Assembly (NCBI GenBank): GCA_030655535.1
Contig: JAURVK010000040.1
Location: forward strand, 1-33,281
Source: Methylobacter sp.
GTDB taxonomy: Bacteria > Pseudomonadota > Gammaproteobacteria > Methylococcales > Methylomonadaceae
Reading direction: 5' to 3'
Length of the DNA stretch: 33,281 bases
The notes below the pieces were generated by a model. It saw nothing but the letters and a program-made list of their open reading frames with translations, ran no database searches and had not been told where the DNA came from. Position numbers and translations under genes: made by a program. Positions 25,716-33,281 of this stretch are shown piece by piece; position 1 is the stretch's first letter, and each line of letters starts with the position of its first letter.

Positions 25716-27122
25716 TTAAACCAGCGGAAACATTTTATCGGGATTGAGTATGCCGTTCGGGTCGAATTGGCGCTTAATGTTTCTCATCAGTTCCAAAGAA
25801 TTCGCATCCAGTTCCCTATCGACAAAATCTCTTTTTTCCAGACCTACGCCATGCTCGCCGGACAGCGTTCCGTTAAGCGCCAACACCAAAGAAAAGATTT
25901 CATCCAGACAAGCATGGGCTTTCTTGCCTTGTTCGGGCTGATCAGGATCGAGCAATAAGTTCACATGAATATTGCCATTACCCGCGTGACCAAAATTAAT
26001 AATGGGCAGGTCATATTTTTTTGACAGCTCACCTAGCCCAGCTATCAACGCCGGCATTTCGGTAACCGGAACTACCACATCCTCATTGATTTTTTTCGGA
26101 GCCACCTTGCGTAGCGCCGGTGACAGCGCTTTCCGGGTTTGCCAAAGCGCTTTAACTTCTGCATCGGTCTGAGCCAGTCGGATGTCCAAAAGGCCATCGT
26201 TTTTGGCGGCGGCAGCCACTTTTTCAGCCGCCGTATCCAAACCTTCCCGTTGTCCATCGACCTCGATCATCAGCATCGCGCCTGCATGTTCGGGCAGATC
26301 GGTTTCCGAATACTGCCTGATCATGTTGATCGCATTGCCGTCGATAAATTCCAGCGCACAGGGAATGACCGGCTGCGACATGATTGCGGAAACGGCTTTG
26401 GCCGCATCGAAAACAGAATTGTATATGGCCCTGAGCGTTTTGGTCGCTTCCGGCAGCGGCGTCAGTTTTAACGTGGCCTGGGTAATAATAGCCAACGTTC
26501 CTTCCGAGCCGAGTATCAACCGGGTCAAGTCATAACCGACCACGCCTTTGCTGGTATGAACGCCGACACGGATTTCTTTGCCTGCGCCGGTGACGGCGCG
26601 TAGCCCTAAGGTATTTTCCCTGGGGGTGCCGTATTTTACCGCCCTGGGCCCTGCGGAGTTATAGGCCAGATTGCCGCCGACGCTACAGAATGCCGCGCTG
26701 GTCGGGTCGGGCGGCCAGAAAAAGCCCCTCTCTTTGGCGATATCCTGTACCTGTTGGTTAGTCATGCCCGGTTCCACGATGATGTAGCGGTTATCGGGAG
26801 AAAATTCGATCAGCTTGTTCATGCGTTCCAGCGATACAATCAGTCCGCCTTTCAGCGGGACGGTGGCGCCGGTGGTTCCGGTACCGCGTCCTCTGGCAGT
26901 CAACGCAACCTTGAATCGGTTGCAGGCGTTAACGACACCGACGACTTGTTCATGCGTGGTCGGGAAGACGACGGCTTGAGGCAGCACATGGCGGCGGCTG
27001 TTGTCATAGCCGTAAGTCCAGCAGTCTTCAGGCGCAGTTAACAGGTCGCCGGCGGCAAAAGTTTCAGCCAGCAAGCTTAGGAAATCGGCAGGTAAGGGGG
27101 CAATATTAGTCAATGTATTCAA
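25716..27122 (-). CDS. FAD-linked oxidase (GlcD / D-lactate dehydrogenase family)
   Basis: 468-aa flavoprotein that oxidises 2-hydroxy acids. Seen: N-terminal FAD-binding (PCMH) domain with FPTTHEQVVGVVNACN, ARGRGTGTTGATVPLKGGLIVSLERMN, VGGNLAYNSAGPRAVKYG and GSEGTLAIIT; C-terminal domain with NFGHAGNGNIHVNLL and LSGEHGVGLEKRDF. Glycolate or D-lactate are likely substrates; the absence of glcE and glcF nearby argues against a classic three-subunit glycolate oxidase. The frame begins with TTG at 27122, inside the end of dolP (17-bp overlap), with no clear ribosome binding site. No ATG is near, so TTG 27122 or TTG 27113 are the candidates. Confidence 0.88.
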   Translation of the reverse strand: MNTLTNIAPLPADFLSLLAETFAAGDLLTAPEDCWTYGYDNSRRHVLPQAVVFPTTHEQVVGVVNACNRFKVALTARGRGTGTTGATVPLKGGLIVSLERMNKLIEFSPDNRYIIVEPGMTNQQVQDIAKERGFFWPPDPTSAAFCSVGGNLAYNSAGPRAVKYGTPRENTLGLRAVTGAGKEIRVGVHTSKGVVGYDLTRLILGSEGTLAIITQATLKLTPLPEATKTLRAIYNSVFDAAKAVSAIMSQPVIPCALEFIDGNAINMIRQYSETDLPEHAGAMLMIEVDGQREGLDTAAEKVAAAAKNDGLLDIRLAQTDAEVKALWQTRKALSPALRKVAPKKINEDVVVPVTEMPALIAGLGELSKKYDLPIINFGHAGNGNIHVNLLLDPDQPEQGKKAHACLDEIFSLVLALNGTLSGEHGVGLEKRDFVDRELDANSLELMRNIKRQFDPNGILNPDKMFPLV

Positions 27123-27678
27123 AAACCGTAATGATTTGATTTATATCGGATTGGTGTCGGGTCGCTTCGATGGCCGCAGCGCCTTCGGTTCTATGCACCA
27201 GGCCCATCAGATAAACCGTGTTTTTTTCGGTAACGACTTTGACCCAGGAAGCATCGAACTCAGGTATTTGAGTGAGTGCGGTTTTTACTCTGCCGGTAAT
27301 CAACACGTCACTGGCACGGAAGTTATAAGGGCTGGGGTTAGCGATAATCAGCTTGTTGTGCACCAGTTTTACGTTGGGAATGACGCGAACGATGTTGATA
27401 ATCCTGTCGCGAAATTCTTCTTTGGGCGTCTCGCCGGTGACCAGTACCGCGCCGTTATAGGCGGTAATATTAAAGTGACATTTTTCGCGCAAGTCGTAAT
27501 AGGCGTTCAGTTGGGCACCGGCATGATCTTCAATAGTTTCATCGGCCAAAATGGCATCGCGTGTGCGACGGTCATTTAATAATGACAAGCCGGTTATTTC
27601 CGCACCGCCCGCCGCAATCGTCGAACAGCCGGAAATAAAAAAGCTATGCACCAGAAGCAATAATAAAAGCTTTTTCAT
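27106..27678 (-). CDS. dolP: BON-domain outer-membrane lipoprotein DolP (YraP)
   Basis: 190-aa lipoprotein. Seen: signal peptide with ISGC lipobox (Cys18), then two BON domains (about 45-115 and 118-190) with TAYNGAVLVTGETPKEEFRDRI and TEKNTVYLMGLVHRTEGAAAIEATR. In E. coli DolP supports outer membrane integrity and division-site events. It starts 3 nt after the diaA stop, in the conserved order lpoA-yraN-diaA-dolP, and the FAD oxidase gene begins within its last codons. Confidence 0.93.
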   Translation of the reverse strand: MKKLLLLLLVHSFFISGCSTIAAGGAEITGLSLLNDRRTRDAILADETIEDHAGAQLNAYYDLREKCHFNITAYNGAVLVTGETPKEEFRDRIINIVRVIPNVKLVHNKLIIANPSPYNFRASDVLITGRVKTALTQIPEFDASWVKVVTEKNTVYLMGLVHRTEGAAAIEATRHQSDINQIITVFEYID

Positions 27679-27681
27679 GGT

Positions 27682-28269
27682 CTATCCGCCAAATAATTGA
27701 TGGTCGATTAAGTCGCACAAGCAGTGGGTAATCATTGCATGTACTTCCTGAATATATATGCCGGAATTTGACGGTACGCGAATTTCTATGTCGGTTTCAT
27801 GGAGTAATGGAGCAATCATGCCGCCATTATTGCCGGTCAGCGCGATGACGGTGATGTCTTTATCGTGAGCGGTGCTAATGGCTTTGGCGATATTGGCCGA
27901 ATTGTTGCCGTCGGTGTAAGCGACCAATATATCGCCGCTTTGCGCTAAGGCCCTGAGCTGTTTGGCGAAAATGTCATCAAAATGATAGTCATTGGCTATC
28001 GCGGTGATCGTAGCGGTGTCGGTGGTTAAGGCAATGGCGGGTAACGACGGCCGATCGCGTTCGTATTGGTTAAGCATGGCCGATGACAGCAACTGGGCGA
28101 CGGCCGCCGAACGGCCATTGCCGCAAGTGACTATTTTCTTATCATTCAGCAAGGTGGCGACCAGCCGTTGCGAGGCAAACTCGATGAGATCAGAGAGGTT
28201 GGCGAGCGTATCCTGTTGGGTCTGAATACTGTTGGTGAAATGGTTGATTATGCGATTTTGTAAGCTCAT
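27682..28269 (-). CDS. diaA: SIS-domain protein, DiaA-like (GmhA family)
   Basis: 195-aa single SIS-domain protein. Seen: TCGNGRSAAVAQLLSSAMLN (phosphosugar-binding loop), AYTDGNNSANIAKAI, ITVIALTGNNGGMIAPLL, and a His-rich end HAMITHCLCDLIDHQLFG. The sequence belongs to the GmhA/DiaA family. Position between yraN and dolP supports DiaA, which promotes DnaA assembly at the origin, over sedoheptulose-7-phosphate isomerase. The latter activity is still worth remembering because sedoheptulose 7-phosphate is a RuMP intermediate. ATG 28269 is clear. The MITE-like element separates it from yraN. Confidence 0.87.
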   Translation of the reverse strand: MSLQNRIINHFTNSIQTQQDTLANLSDLIEFASQRLVATLLNDKKIVTCGNGRSAAVAQLLSSAMLNQYERDRPSLPAIALTTDTATITAIANDYHFDDIFAKQLRALAQSGDILVAYTDGNNSANIAKAISTAHDKDITVIALTGNNGGMIAPLLHETDIEIRVPSNSGIYIQEVHAMITHCLCDLIDHQLFGG

Positions 28270-28690
28270 GCCAAGGGATTATAAAGACTATCGTACCAGC
28301 CTGCGACAGTTTTTAAGATTAGCAGCTTGGCATCTCTTTGAATATTTCCGTGCTTTTCGTGGATCAATTGCCGTTTTTAGCTTGAAGGTTTTACGCGATT
28401 AAAAGTAACTACTCAGCCATTAATATAATAGAACGCAGATGCAGCTTCCGCTCCTGCTCACGCTAAGCACCTACATAATCCACATGGATGTGGCGAATGC
28501 CGATATTGCATAACGCCATGGATGGCGTGTAGTAGAGTCATGCAGGAGCAATTACCGAGGAGCAAATATCTGTCCCTGTAGGCGACGCTGATCATTAAGA
28601 TCAAATAAGATTTTTTTCGAGTTATCCGTGTTTATCATAATTTATCAGCGTCATTTGCGTTCCATTTTTCTAACTGCTGAGTAGTTACGA
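28270..28690. other. Gap between yraN and diaA, mostly a MITE-like insertion
   Basis: About 420 bp without a gene in an otherwise compact block. 284 bp of it is the element at 28405-28688; the remaining 127 bp next to diaA should hold whatever promoter serves diaA-dolP once the upstream transcript is interrupted. Confidence 0.65.
28405..28688. mobile_element. MITE-like non-autonomous element (284 bp) with 8-bp target duplication
   Basis: Terminal inverted repeats gtaactactcagc (28405-28417) and gctgagtagttac (28676-28688) are perfect over 13 bp. They are flanked by an exact direct repeat gattaaaa at 28397-28404 and 28689-28696. Subterminal gaacgcagatg (28431-28441) and catttgcgttc (28652-28662) form a second inverted pair. 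The interior has two short palindromes sharing the centre catggatg: ccacat/atgtgg (28480-28493) and acgccat/atggcgt (28513-28528). No coding capacity. A GTAA end plus an 8-bp duplication is reminiscent of IS66-type elements, but the parent is not identifiable here. Confidence 0.82.
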
Positions 28691-29056
28691 TTAAAATGCG
28701 TTTTGTATCCAGTCTATGTTGCCATTGCCGGAAATGGCAATCACGTCGAATCGAATCGGGCGGTCGGTTTTTTGGGAGGCAAGGTAAATATGCGTTGCCG
28801 CTATGATGCGGGATTGTTTGGCGCGGGTGATGCTTTCTGCGGCGCTGCCGTATTTATCGGTTTTGCGGAACCGGACCTCGACAATAACCAGCGACTGCTT
28901 GTCGATCATGATTAAATCGAGTTCGCCCTGTTTGCAGCGAAAATTCCGGCTGACCGGTTTAAGTCCTTTATCGATCAGGAAATTGTGGGCCTGTTGTTCG
29001 GCGCTTTCGCCGCGAATTAAATGCGCCGCTTTCGCTTTGAGCTTAGTAAACAGCAT
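28691..29056 (-). CDS. yraN: UPF0102 protein YraN (endonuclease-like fold)
   Basis: 121 aa from ATG 29056. Seen: the family signature GESAEQQAHNFLIDKGLKPV, RNFRCKQGELDLIMID, VIVEVRFRKTDKYGSAAESI and IRFDVIAI. This is a restriction-endonuclease-like core (E...D...EVR) of unproven activity. I prefer ATG 29056 to an in-frame start at 29110 because it gives the usual N-terminus and a 14-bp overlap with lpoA. The stop codon TAA (28691-28693) lies inside the 8-bp target duplication of the MITE-like element, so the insertion left the protein unchanged. Confidence 0.92.
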   Translation of the reverse strand: MLFTKLKAKAAHLIRGESAEQQAHNFLIDKGLKPVSRNFRCKQGELDLIMIDKQSLVIVEVRFRKTDKYGSAAESITRAKQSRIIAATHIYLASQKTDRPIRFDVIAISGNGNIDWIQNAF

Positions 29057-30923
29057 GATCAAACTGTTTTTGCCCGGTATCAGCTGTCGGGGCGGTGTTT
29101 CCGTAATCATTAGTAAAACCGGTTATTTCGGGCTGTCCGTCCATGAACTTGGCGCAGGTCAGTTCGCGCTGGATGCGCTGGTCGGCGGTCAGCGATAGAT
29201 TCCCGGTAGCGCCGGGATAGGGATCGGTTTCCAGATTGTCCAAGCGCGTAGCCAAGCTGTAGGCATCGATGCCCATCGCAATCAGGCGTAAATAAGCGCG
29301 GGGAAATTGCTTCCAGGTTTCTTGCAGCGCATCGATCCCAAGTTCTCCCTGATAGGCTTTATTGAACAGCCACGGCGTGTCGCAAAACGTTATTTTATTC
29401 AGATCGGCATCCAGCGACGCGTTGATTTGTCCGGTGTAAACACTAGGCATCGCATAAACGGGAAGGTCGTCGGCCTGATAAAACTGGAGTTGGGGATTGA
29501 TGGAGCGCGCCTCGGGGCTATAGGCGCTTAACAAGATAGCATCGGCATCCTGCCGTCTTCGTGGGGTGTATTTTATTTCAGGTATCAATGCACGGATTTT
29601 ATGGTAACGCTGTTCGCTTTCATCCAGGTTAAGCAATTTTTGAACGGGTGTTGAAAAGTCTTTTTCTTTGGGGTTATAAGTCTGTGTTTCCAGAATAGTG
29701 CCGTCCCGATTTTCCCAGTCTTCGGTTAAATAACTGGCGATGCGTTTACCCGGCGCGTTTTCAGGAACGAGCAGCAACACTTTTTGATGGCCGTCCTGCC
29801 ATGCTTTATGAGTGATTTGGTCGGTATCATCCAGCGGGCTGAGGCTAAACTGATAGAGTCGGTTTTTTTGCAGGCCTGGAATATGATTTAATGCCAGCAC
29901 CGGTATGTTGAAGGTAACGGTATCGGCCAGGCTTTGGAGCTGTTCTTTAGCCAGCGGGCCGATGATTAATTGGGCGCCTTCGGCTACGGCTTGGTTGTAT
30001 AAGGCTTGCGGCGTCGATTGTTCGCTGTCGTAAAAGTGAACAGTGGGTTTGGTGGTATTGTCTGTATGATTGTAAGCCGCCATGAAACCGGCGCGGATGG
30101 CTTTTCCTGCCTGGACAAAAGCCCCTGATTCGGGTAACAACAGTGCGATGACTTTGGGTTGTGAGTGCGTATTTCCCGGCGTGTCCTGAGGGTCGTCTAA
30201 AAAACGTAAGTCGGCAGGATGTGTTGGAAAGCTTGCGCGCCATTGGCTTATTTGACTATTAAAATCGGGCTGGTTTAAATATTTTAAAATCTGGGCTAAC
30301 GACATCCAGCCTGCTAAATCGTCTGATTGGTCGGTCTTCAGGTCGGTATCGGGCAGCAGGCGTAATGCTTCGAGAATGGCAGCCTGATTTTTTTCGAGCT
30401 CATCGGCAGACGTTAACAGCCTATGCAGTTCGATTCTGGATTTGGCGCTGTTTAGCAAATTTCCTGTCAACGAGTAGGCAAAGGCCTGCGATTGAAAATA
30501 GTTAAGCTGATTGTCCAGACTGAGCAGTTGCGGCTGAATCTGCGCCATGCTTTCAATGGCCTGTTCGGCCTCGCCGAAGCTGAGCAGGATCTGGGCGTAA
30601 AGCAGACTCAGATGAGTGCGTTGCTCGGTCGACAGCTCGTCAGGATTAATGGTATCGGCAGCCTGTTTGGCGGTATTGCCATCGCCTGCCTGAATTAATG
30701 ACTCGATAGACTTTAGGCGCTGCAGGTTTTGCTCCGAAAACGATGGGGGATTAGGATGCTGGTATAATTCAACCATCTGTTCCTGCCGGTCGTTTCTTAT
30801 CAAGGGTCGTGTTGTCAGTGCCTGTTGTTCGGATATGGGGCTGCTTGCAGGCGTTGTTGAGCAACCGGAAAAAAACAAAGGAAGCAGGACGTATAATAAT
30901 GGCGGCTTATATTTGGGTCGCAT
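29043..30923 (-). CDS. lpoA: Penicillin-binding protein activator LpoA
   Basis: 626-aa outer-membrane lipoprotein that stimulates PBP1A from the periplasm in gammaproteobacteria. Seen: signal peptide with FFSGC lipobox (Cys21), an N-terminal helical TPR-like part (to about 220) rich in Gln and Leu, then a periplasmic-binding-protein-like domain (IALLLPESGAFVQAGKAIRAGFMAAYN, LIIGPLAKEQLQSLAD, VLALNHI, DADAILLSAYSPEARSI). I start at ATG 30923 so the signal peptide is of normal length; an upstream in-frame ATG at 30974 would extend into rsmI. It diverges from rsmI with about 20 bp between starts. Confidence 0.92.
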   Translation of the reverse strand: MRPKYKPPLLYVLLPLFFSGCSTTPASSPISEQQALTTRPLIRNDRQEQMVELYQHPNPPSFSEQNLQRLKSIESLIQAGDGNTAKQAADTINPDELSTEQRTHLSLLYAQILLSFGEAEQAIESMAQIQPQLLSLDNQLNYFQSQAFAYSLTGNLLNSAKSRIELHRLLTSADELEKNQAAILEALRLLPDTDLKTDQSDDLAGWMSLAQILKYLNQPDFNSQISQWRASFPTHPADLRFLDDPQDTPGNTHSQPKVIALLLPESGAFVQAGKAIRAGFMAAYNHTDNTTKPTVHFYDSEQSTPQALYNQAVAEGAQLIIGPLAKEQLQSLADTVTFNIPVLALNHIPGLQKNRLYQFSLSPLDDTDQITHKAWQDGHQKVLLLVPENAPGKRIASYLTEDWENRDGTILETQTYNPKEKDFSTPVQKLLNLDESEQRYHKIRALIPEIKYTPRRRQDADAILLSAYSPEARSINPQLQFYQADDLPVYAMPSVYTGQINASLDADLNKITFCDTPWLFNKAYQGELGIDALQETWKQFPRAYLRLIAMGIDAYSLATRLDNLETDPYPGATGNLSLTADQRIQRELTCAKFMDGQPEITGFTNDYGNTAPTADTGQKQFDHAVY

Positions 30924-30945
30924 CTTTTTAGAGGATTTCAAGTGA

Positions 30946-31815
30946 GTGTATCGAATGTCAAGTGAATGCGGCAAATTATACGTTGTTGCTACGCCGATAG
31001 GTAATTTAGCGGATATTACTTTCAGGGCGGTTGAAATATTAAAACAGGTCGATTTGATTGCCGCAGAAGATACCCGGCATGTAAAAATGCTGCTGCAGCA
31101 TTACGGCATTAGCAATAAACTGATTTCGTTGCATCAGCATAATGAAGACAAAGCCTCAGTCGGGCTGCTGGAAAAGCTGCGGGAGGGCTTGTCGATTGCG
31201 CTGGTTTCCGATGCGGGAACGCCGCTGTTAAGCGACCCTGGCATGCCGCTGGTAAAAATGGTCAAAGAAGCGGGGGTTGATGTGGTGCCTGTGCCCGGCG
31301 CTTGTGCATTGATTGCAGCATTATCTGCGGCGGGATTGCCGGTTACGCAGTTTGCGTTTGAAGGTTTTTCGCCGAGAACTTCATCGGCCAGAAAATCTTT
31401 TTTTAGCGAACGATTATTGCGCCCGACCACCTGGGTATTTTATGAGTCCAGCCATCGAATTTTGGCCTCTTTGCAGGATATGGCTGAAGTTTTGCCGTTG
31501 GATCGGCAGATCGTGATAGCCAGAGAGCTGACCAAGTTGCACGAAACCATTGTCAAAACCAGCCTAGCTGAGGCGCTTAAGCTGGTTGAACAAGATGCCA
31601 ATATGAGGAGAGGCGAGTTTGTGGTGATTGTCGATGGCGCTACCATCGATAAAAAAGAACAGGTTATTACGCCCGAACAGGAAAAAATACTGCGCGTGTT
31701 ACTGGGCGAATGCTCTATTAAGACGGCAGTTGCATTGGCCGTTGAAATTACCGGGGCCAGGAAAAAGCTGTTGTATCAAGCGGCGTTGGATATGGAAAAA
31801 GGGAAAGAAGCATAG
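30946..31815 (+). CDS. rsmI: 16S rRNA (cytidine1402-2'-O)-methyltransferase RsmI
   Basis: 289 aa (286 if started at ATG 30955). SAM-dependent tetrapyrrole-methylase-fold enzyme acting on C1402 of 16S rRNA. Seen: LYVVATPIGNLADITFRAVEIL, AAEDTRHVKMLLQHYGI, LVSDAGTPLLSDPG (SAM site), VPVPGACALIAALSAAGLP, FYESSHRI and ARELTKLHETI. GTG 30946 has GAGG 11 nt upstream; ATG 30955 gives an N-terminus closer to relatives, so the start is uncertain by three codons. RsmH, which methylates the base of the same nucleotide C1402, starts at the right edge of this window. Confidence 0.95.
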   Translation: MYRMSSECGKLYVVATPIGNLADITFRAVEILKQVDLIAAEDTRHVKMLLQHYGISNKLISLHQHNEDKASVGLLEKLREGLSIALVSDAGTPLLSDPGMPLVKMVKEAGVDVVPVPGACALIAALSAAGLPVTQFAFEGFSPRTSSARKSFFSERLLRPTTWVFYESSHRILASLQDMAEVLPLDRQIVIARELTKLHETIVKTSLAEALKLVEQDANMRRGEFVVIVDGATIDKKEQVITPEQEKILRVLLGECSIKTAVALAVEITGARKKLLYQAALDMEKGKEA

Positions 31816-31906
31816 TCTTTCCGTTAATGCGGGTTGGGGGTTTTATTTCTGGTCTGGTTTTTGCTAATAAATAAAGAAATGCGCATATCATATTGATGTG
31901 GATGTG

Positions 31907-31915
31907 TGATATACT
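31907..31915 (+). promoter_or_regulatory. Extended -10 promoter of rnpB
   Basis: TGaTATACT (TG at 31907-31908, hexamer 31910-31915) lies 7-9 nt before the predicted 5' end of the RNase P RNA. No good -35 is present at 17 nt, which fits an extended -10 promoter. Confidence 0.6.
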
Positions 31916-31923
31916 GAATATTG

Positions 31924-32275
31924 AAAGAGTCGGCTGAGCAGTCGCTGTTTTATCGCAAGATAAGATGGAGGAAAGTCCGGGCTCCATTGGGCAGGGTGCC
32001 AGGTAACGCCTGGGAGGCGTGAGCCTACGGAAAGTGCCGCAGAAAATATACCGCCTGTCACTTGTGACCGGTAAGGGTGAAAAGGTGCGGTAAGAGCGCA
32101 CCGCGCTTTTGGTAACAGAAGTGGCATGGTAAACCCCACCCGGAGCAAGATCAAATAGAGGGACAGACGCGTGGCCCGCGCGGTTCCTGGGTAGATTGCT
32201 TGAGCTGCAGGGTGACTTGCAGCCTAGATGAATGACTGTTCTCGACAGAACCCGGCTTACAGGCCGACTCTTTCT
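31924..32275 (+). ncRNA. rnpB: RNase P RNA (bacterial type A)
   Basis: Catalytic RNA of ribonuclease P, which matures tRNA 5' ends. Seen: the conserved core blocks ggaggaaagtccgggctcc, gggcagggtgccaggtaacg, ggtaagggtgaaaaggtgcg, gtaagagcgcaccgcg, cccggagcaagatcaaatag and agatgaatgactg, then cgacagaacccggctta. The terminal helix P1 is formed by aaagagtcggc (31924-31934) and gccgactcttt (32263-32273). A T-rich tail follows. Position after rsmI and before mraZ is also found in Pseudomonas. Open frames read across it on the minus strand are not genes. Confidence 0.97.
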
Positions 32276-32583
32276 TTCTTTTTTCGAGCATTTCTGCTCG
32301 ATATCCGGTAAAGCTTCTGCATTCATGCAGGCGTCGCTGTGTCGCTAAAAGCGTAAAAGATGTCAAGTTATTGCAGTGACGGTATTTTGGATCTGATTCT
32401 CATTTCTTATCAAAAAAGCTGGAAATTCCCGGCAGTATCACACTTAAAGTATTTTCTCACTAAGACCAATTAACTTTCTGATAAAAAATGGGAATTATTT
32501 TTCCATATTTTATCAGGATATATTTTGTCTTGGTTGTTGTGTAAGTCATTGTCGAAAAAGAAAGAATCTAAATGAAATCATCC

Positions 32584-32612
32584 TTGACTAGGGGTTGTTA
32601 GAAAACTATAGT
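32584..32612 (+). promoter_or_regulatory. mraZ promoter
   Basis: TTGACT (32584-32589), 17-nt spacer, TATAGT (32607-32612): a near-consensus sigma70 promoter about 57 nt before the mraZ start, driving the division and cell wall cluster. Confidence 0.8.
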
Positions 32613-32644
32613 GGACATAAGTGGAGAAAAGTGGGAAAAAATGG
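32611..32644 (+). promoter_or_regulatory. MraZ boxes (autoregulatory operator)
   Basis: GTGG occurs at 32611, 32621 and 32631, exactly 10 bp apart, with a degenerate ATGG at 32641. MraZ proteins bind such helically phased direct repeats ahead of their own gene. The first box overlaps the -10, so bound MraZ should block transcription. Confidence 0.8.
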
Positions 32645-32669
32645 TTTTTTAAGGTATCTGGGGTAAATC

Positions 32670-33137
32670 TTGTTTCGAGGCATTAGTTCAATCAATCTGG
32701 ACGGCAAAGGACGTCTTGCGATTCCTACCCGTTATCGGGAAGAATTACAGGATTGTTGCGAGTGCCAGATGGTCGTGACGGTCGCTGTCAATGAGCGGTG
32801 TGTTGGGGAGAATGGTTGTCTATGGCTTTATCCGATGCCTGAGTGGGAAAAGCTTGAACAAACGATCAGTAAATTACCCACGTTAAATAAAATGGCCGGG
32901 AAGTTAAGACGGTTTGTTATCGGTAATGCATCTGAATGCGAGATGGATGGGCAGGGGCGTTTGTTGTTGCCGGAAAAGTTAAGAACATTTGCAAATGTAG
33001 ACAAGAAAGTTGTCTTGGTTGGTCAGCTCAATAAATTTGAACTCTGGAATGAAGAAGCTTGGGGATTAAAGGAAACTGAGTGGCTGAATGGTGATGATAA
33101 TGAAGGCTTGGAAGATTTAGGCTCATTATCCTTTTAA
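32670..33137 (+). CDS. mraZ: Transcriptional regulator MraZ
   Basis: 155-aa AbrB-like DNA-binding protein that forms rings and represses its own dcw cluster. Seen: the two repeats with DGKGRLAIP (Asp11-Arg15) and DGQGRLLLP (Asp93-Arg97). Start is TTG 32670 ([15 protein letters not shown]), with GGGG 8-9 nt upstream; no better ATG gives the family N-terminus. The C-terminal tail is Glu/Asp/Gly-rich. The next gene is rsmH after 16 nt. Confidence 0.95.
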   Translation: MFRGISSINLDGKGRLAIPTRYREELQDCCECQMVVTVAVNERCVGENGCLWLYPMPEWEKLEQTISKLPTLNKMAGKLRRFVIGNASECEMDGQGRLLLPEKLRTFANVDKKVVLVGQLNKFELWNEEAWGLKETEWLNGDDNEGLEDLGSLSF

Positions 33138-33153
33138 TGCGGGAGATTTGTTA

Positions 33154-33281
33154 GTGGAACATTTGCCCGTTATGTTTGCAGAAGCTTTGCAGCAGTTGGC
33201 TATTAAAGAAGACGGTATTTATTTGGATTGTACGTTCGGTCGGGGCGGGCATAGTCAGGGGATTTTAAATTTACTGGGTTC
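33154..33281 (+). CDS. rsmH: 16S rRNA (cytosine1402-N4)-methyltransferase RsmH, 5' part
   Basis: Truncated by the window end after 42 codons. GTG 33154 with GGGAG 8 nt upstream. Seen: [20 protein letters not shown] and the SAM-binding [16 protein letters not shown], typical of the MraW/RsmH N-terminus. It methylates N4 of C1402, the nucleotide also modified by RsmI. It is the second gene of the dcw cluster, directly after mraZ. Confidence 0.93.
   Translation, partial: MEHLPVMFAEALQQLAIKEDGIYLDCTFGRGGHSQGILNLLG

Larger units (their letters stand above)
32276..32669. other. Intergenic region between rnpB and mraZ
   Basis: No gene. It has the T-rich end of rnpB with a small hairpin (cgagc/gctcg, 32285-32300), a long A+T-rich stretch, and from 32584 the mraZ promoter and operator. 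Confidence 0.65.

Noticed and set aside
27682-28269. Assigning the SIS protein as sedoheptulose-7-phosphate isomerase (gmhA) linked to the RuMP cycle
   Set aside because: The neighbours lpoA, yraN and dolP match the diaA position in gammaproteobacteria; sequence alone cannot exclude GmhA activity, but context favours DiaA.
31748-32366. Minus-strand open frames of 88-192 aa across the RNase P RNA
   Set aside because: The region is clearly rnpB on the plus strand; structured G+C-rich RNA genes often leave spurious open frames.

Overview
The window looks like part of the chromosome of a gammaproteobacterial (type I) methanotroph or other RuMP-cycle methylotroph. The main evidence is an adjacent pair for hexulose-6-phosphate synthase and 6-phospho-3-hexuloisomerase, followed on the same strand by transketolase and transaldolase, i.e. 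formaldehyde fixation plus the sugar rearrangement reactions of the RuMP cycle. The housekeeping blocks have the gene orders of gammaproteobacteria: ribF-ileS-lspA, ampD-DUF1631-nadC, lpoA-yraN-diaA-dolP opposite rsmI, then rnpB and mraZ-rsmH. The genus cannot be fixed from the sequence alone.

Layout. 1-4.2 kb: an inositol-monophosphatase-family gene, then a dihydroxyacetone kinase split into DhaL (+) and DhaK (-), which converge tail to tail and overlap by 18 bp, and a HAD-IIA phosphatase upstream of dhaK. A 55/56-bp sequence occurs at both edges of this block. 4.6-11.4 kb: RuMP cluster hxlA-hxlB-tkt-[two repeat proteins]-tal. The two repeat proteins are the most unusual content. The first is a signal-peptide/single-TM protein whose cytoplasmic tail carries four copies of a [ST]-[GS]-V-x-[KR]-Y-[LMV] motif. 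The second, starting 3 nt later, is a soluble protein made almost wholly of 15 copies of the same motif on a roughly 20-residue period. Their place between tkt and tal suggests, as a hypothesis only, a membrane-anchored multivalent scaffold for RuMP enzymes. 11.8-13.0 kb: an ISAs1-family insertion sequence with perfect terminal repeats and a 10-bp target duplication, but a transposase broken by two compensating frameshifts. 13.2-17.0 kb: a DUF1097 membrane protein, phosphoglucomutase, an L,D-transpeptidase and a small Lpp-like alanine-rich lipoprotein that could be its partner.

17.1-21.5 kb: ribF, ileS and lspA. ribF has a repeat-derived C-terminal extension and ileS contains a perfect 28-bp palindrome within its reading frame, both apparently in-frame intrusions of dispersed repeats. 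21.6-25.7 kb: ampD (-), DUF1631, nadC and a flavin-reductase-like gene. 25.7-31.8 kb: an FAD-linked oxidase, dolP, diaA, yraN and lpoA on the minus strand, with rsmI diverging. A 284-bp MITE-like element with 13-bp terminal repeats and an 8-bp target duplication sits at the stop codon of yraN. 31.9-33.3 kb: the RNase P RNA, then the start of the division and cell wall cluster, with mraZ behind a consensus promoter overlapped by 10-bp-spaced MraZ boxes and a truncated rsmH at the window edge.
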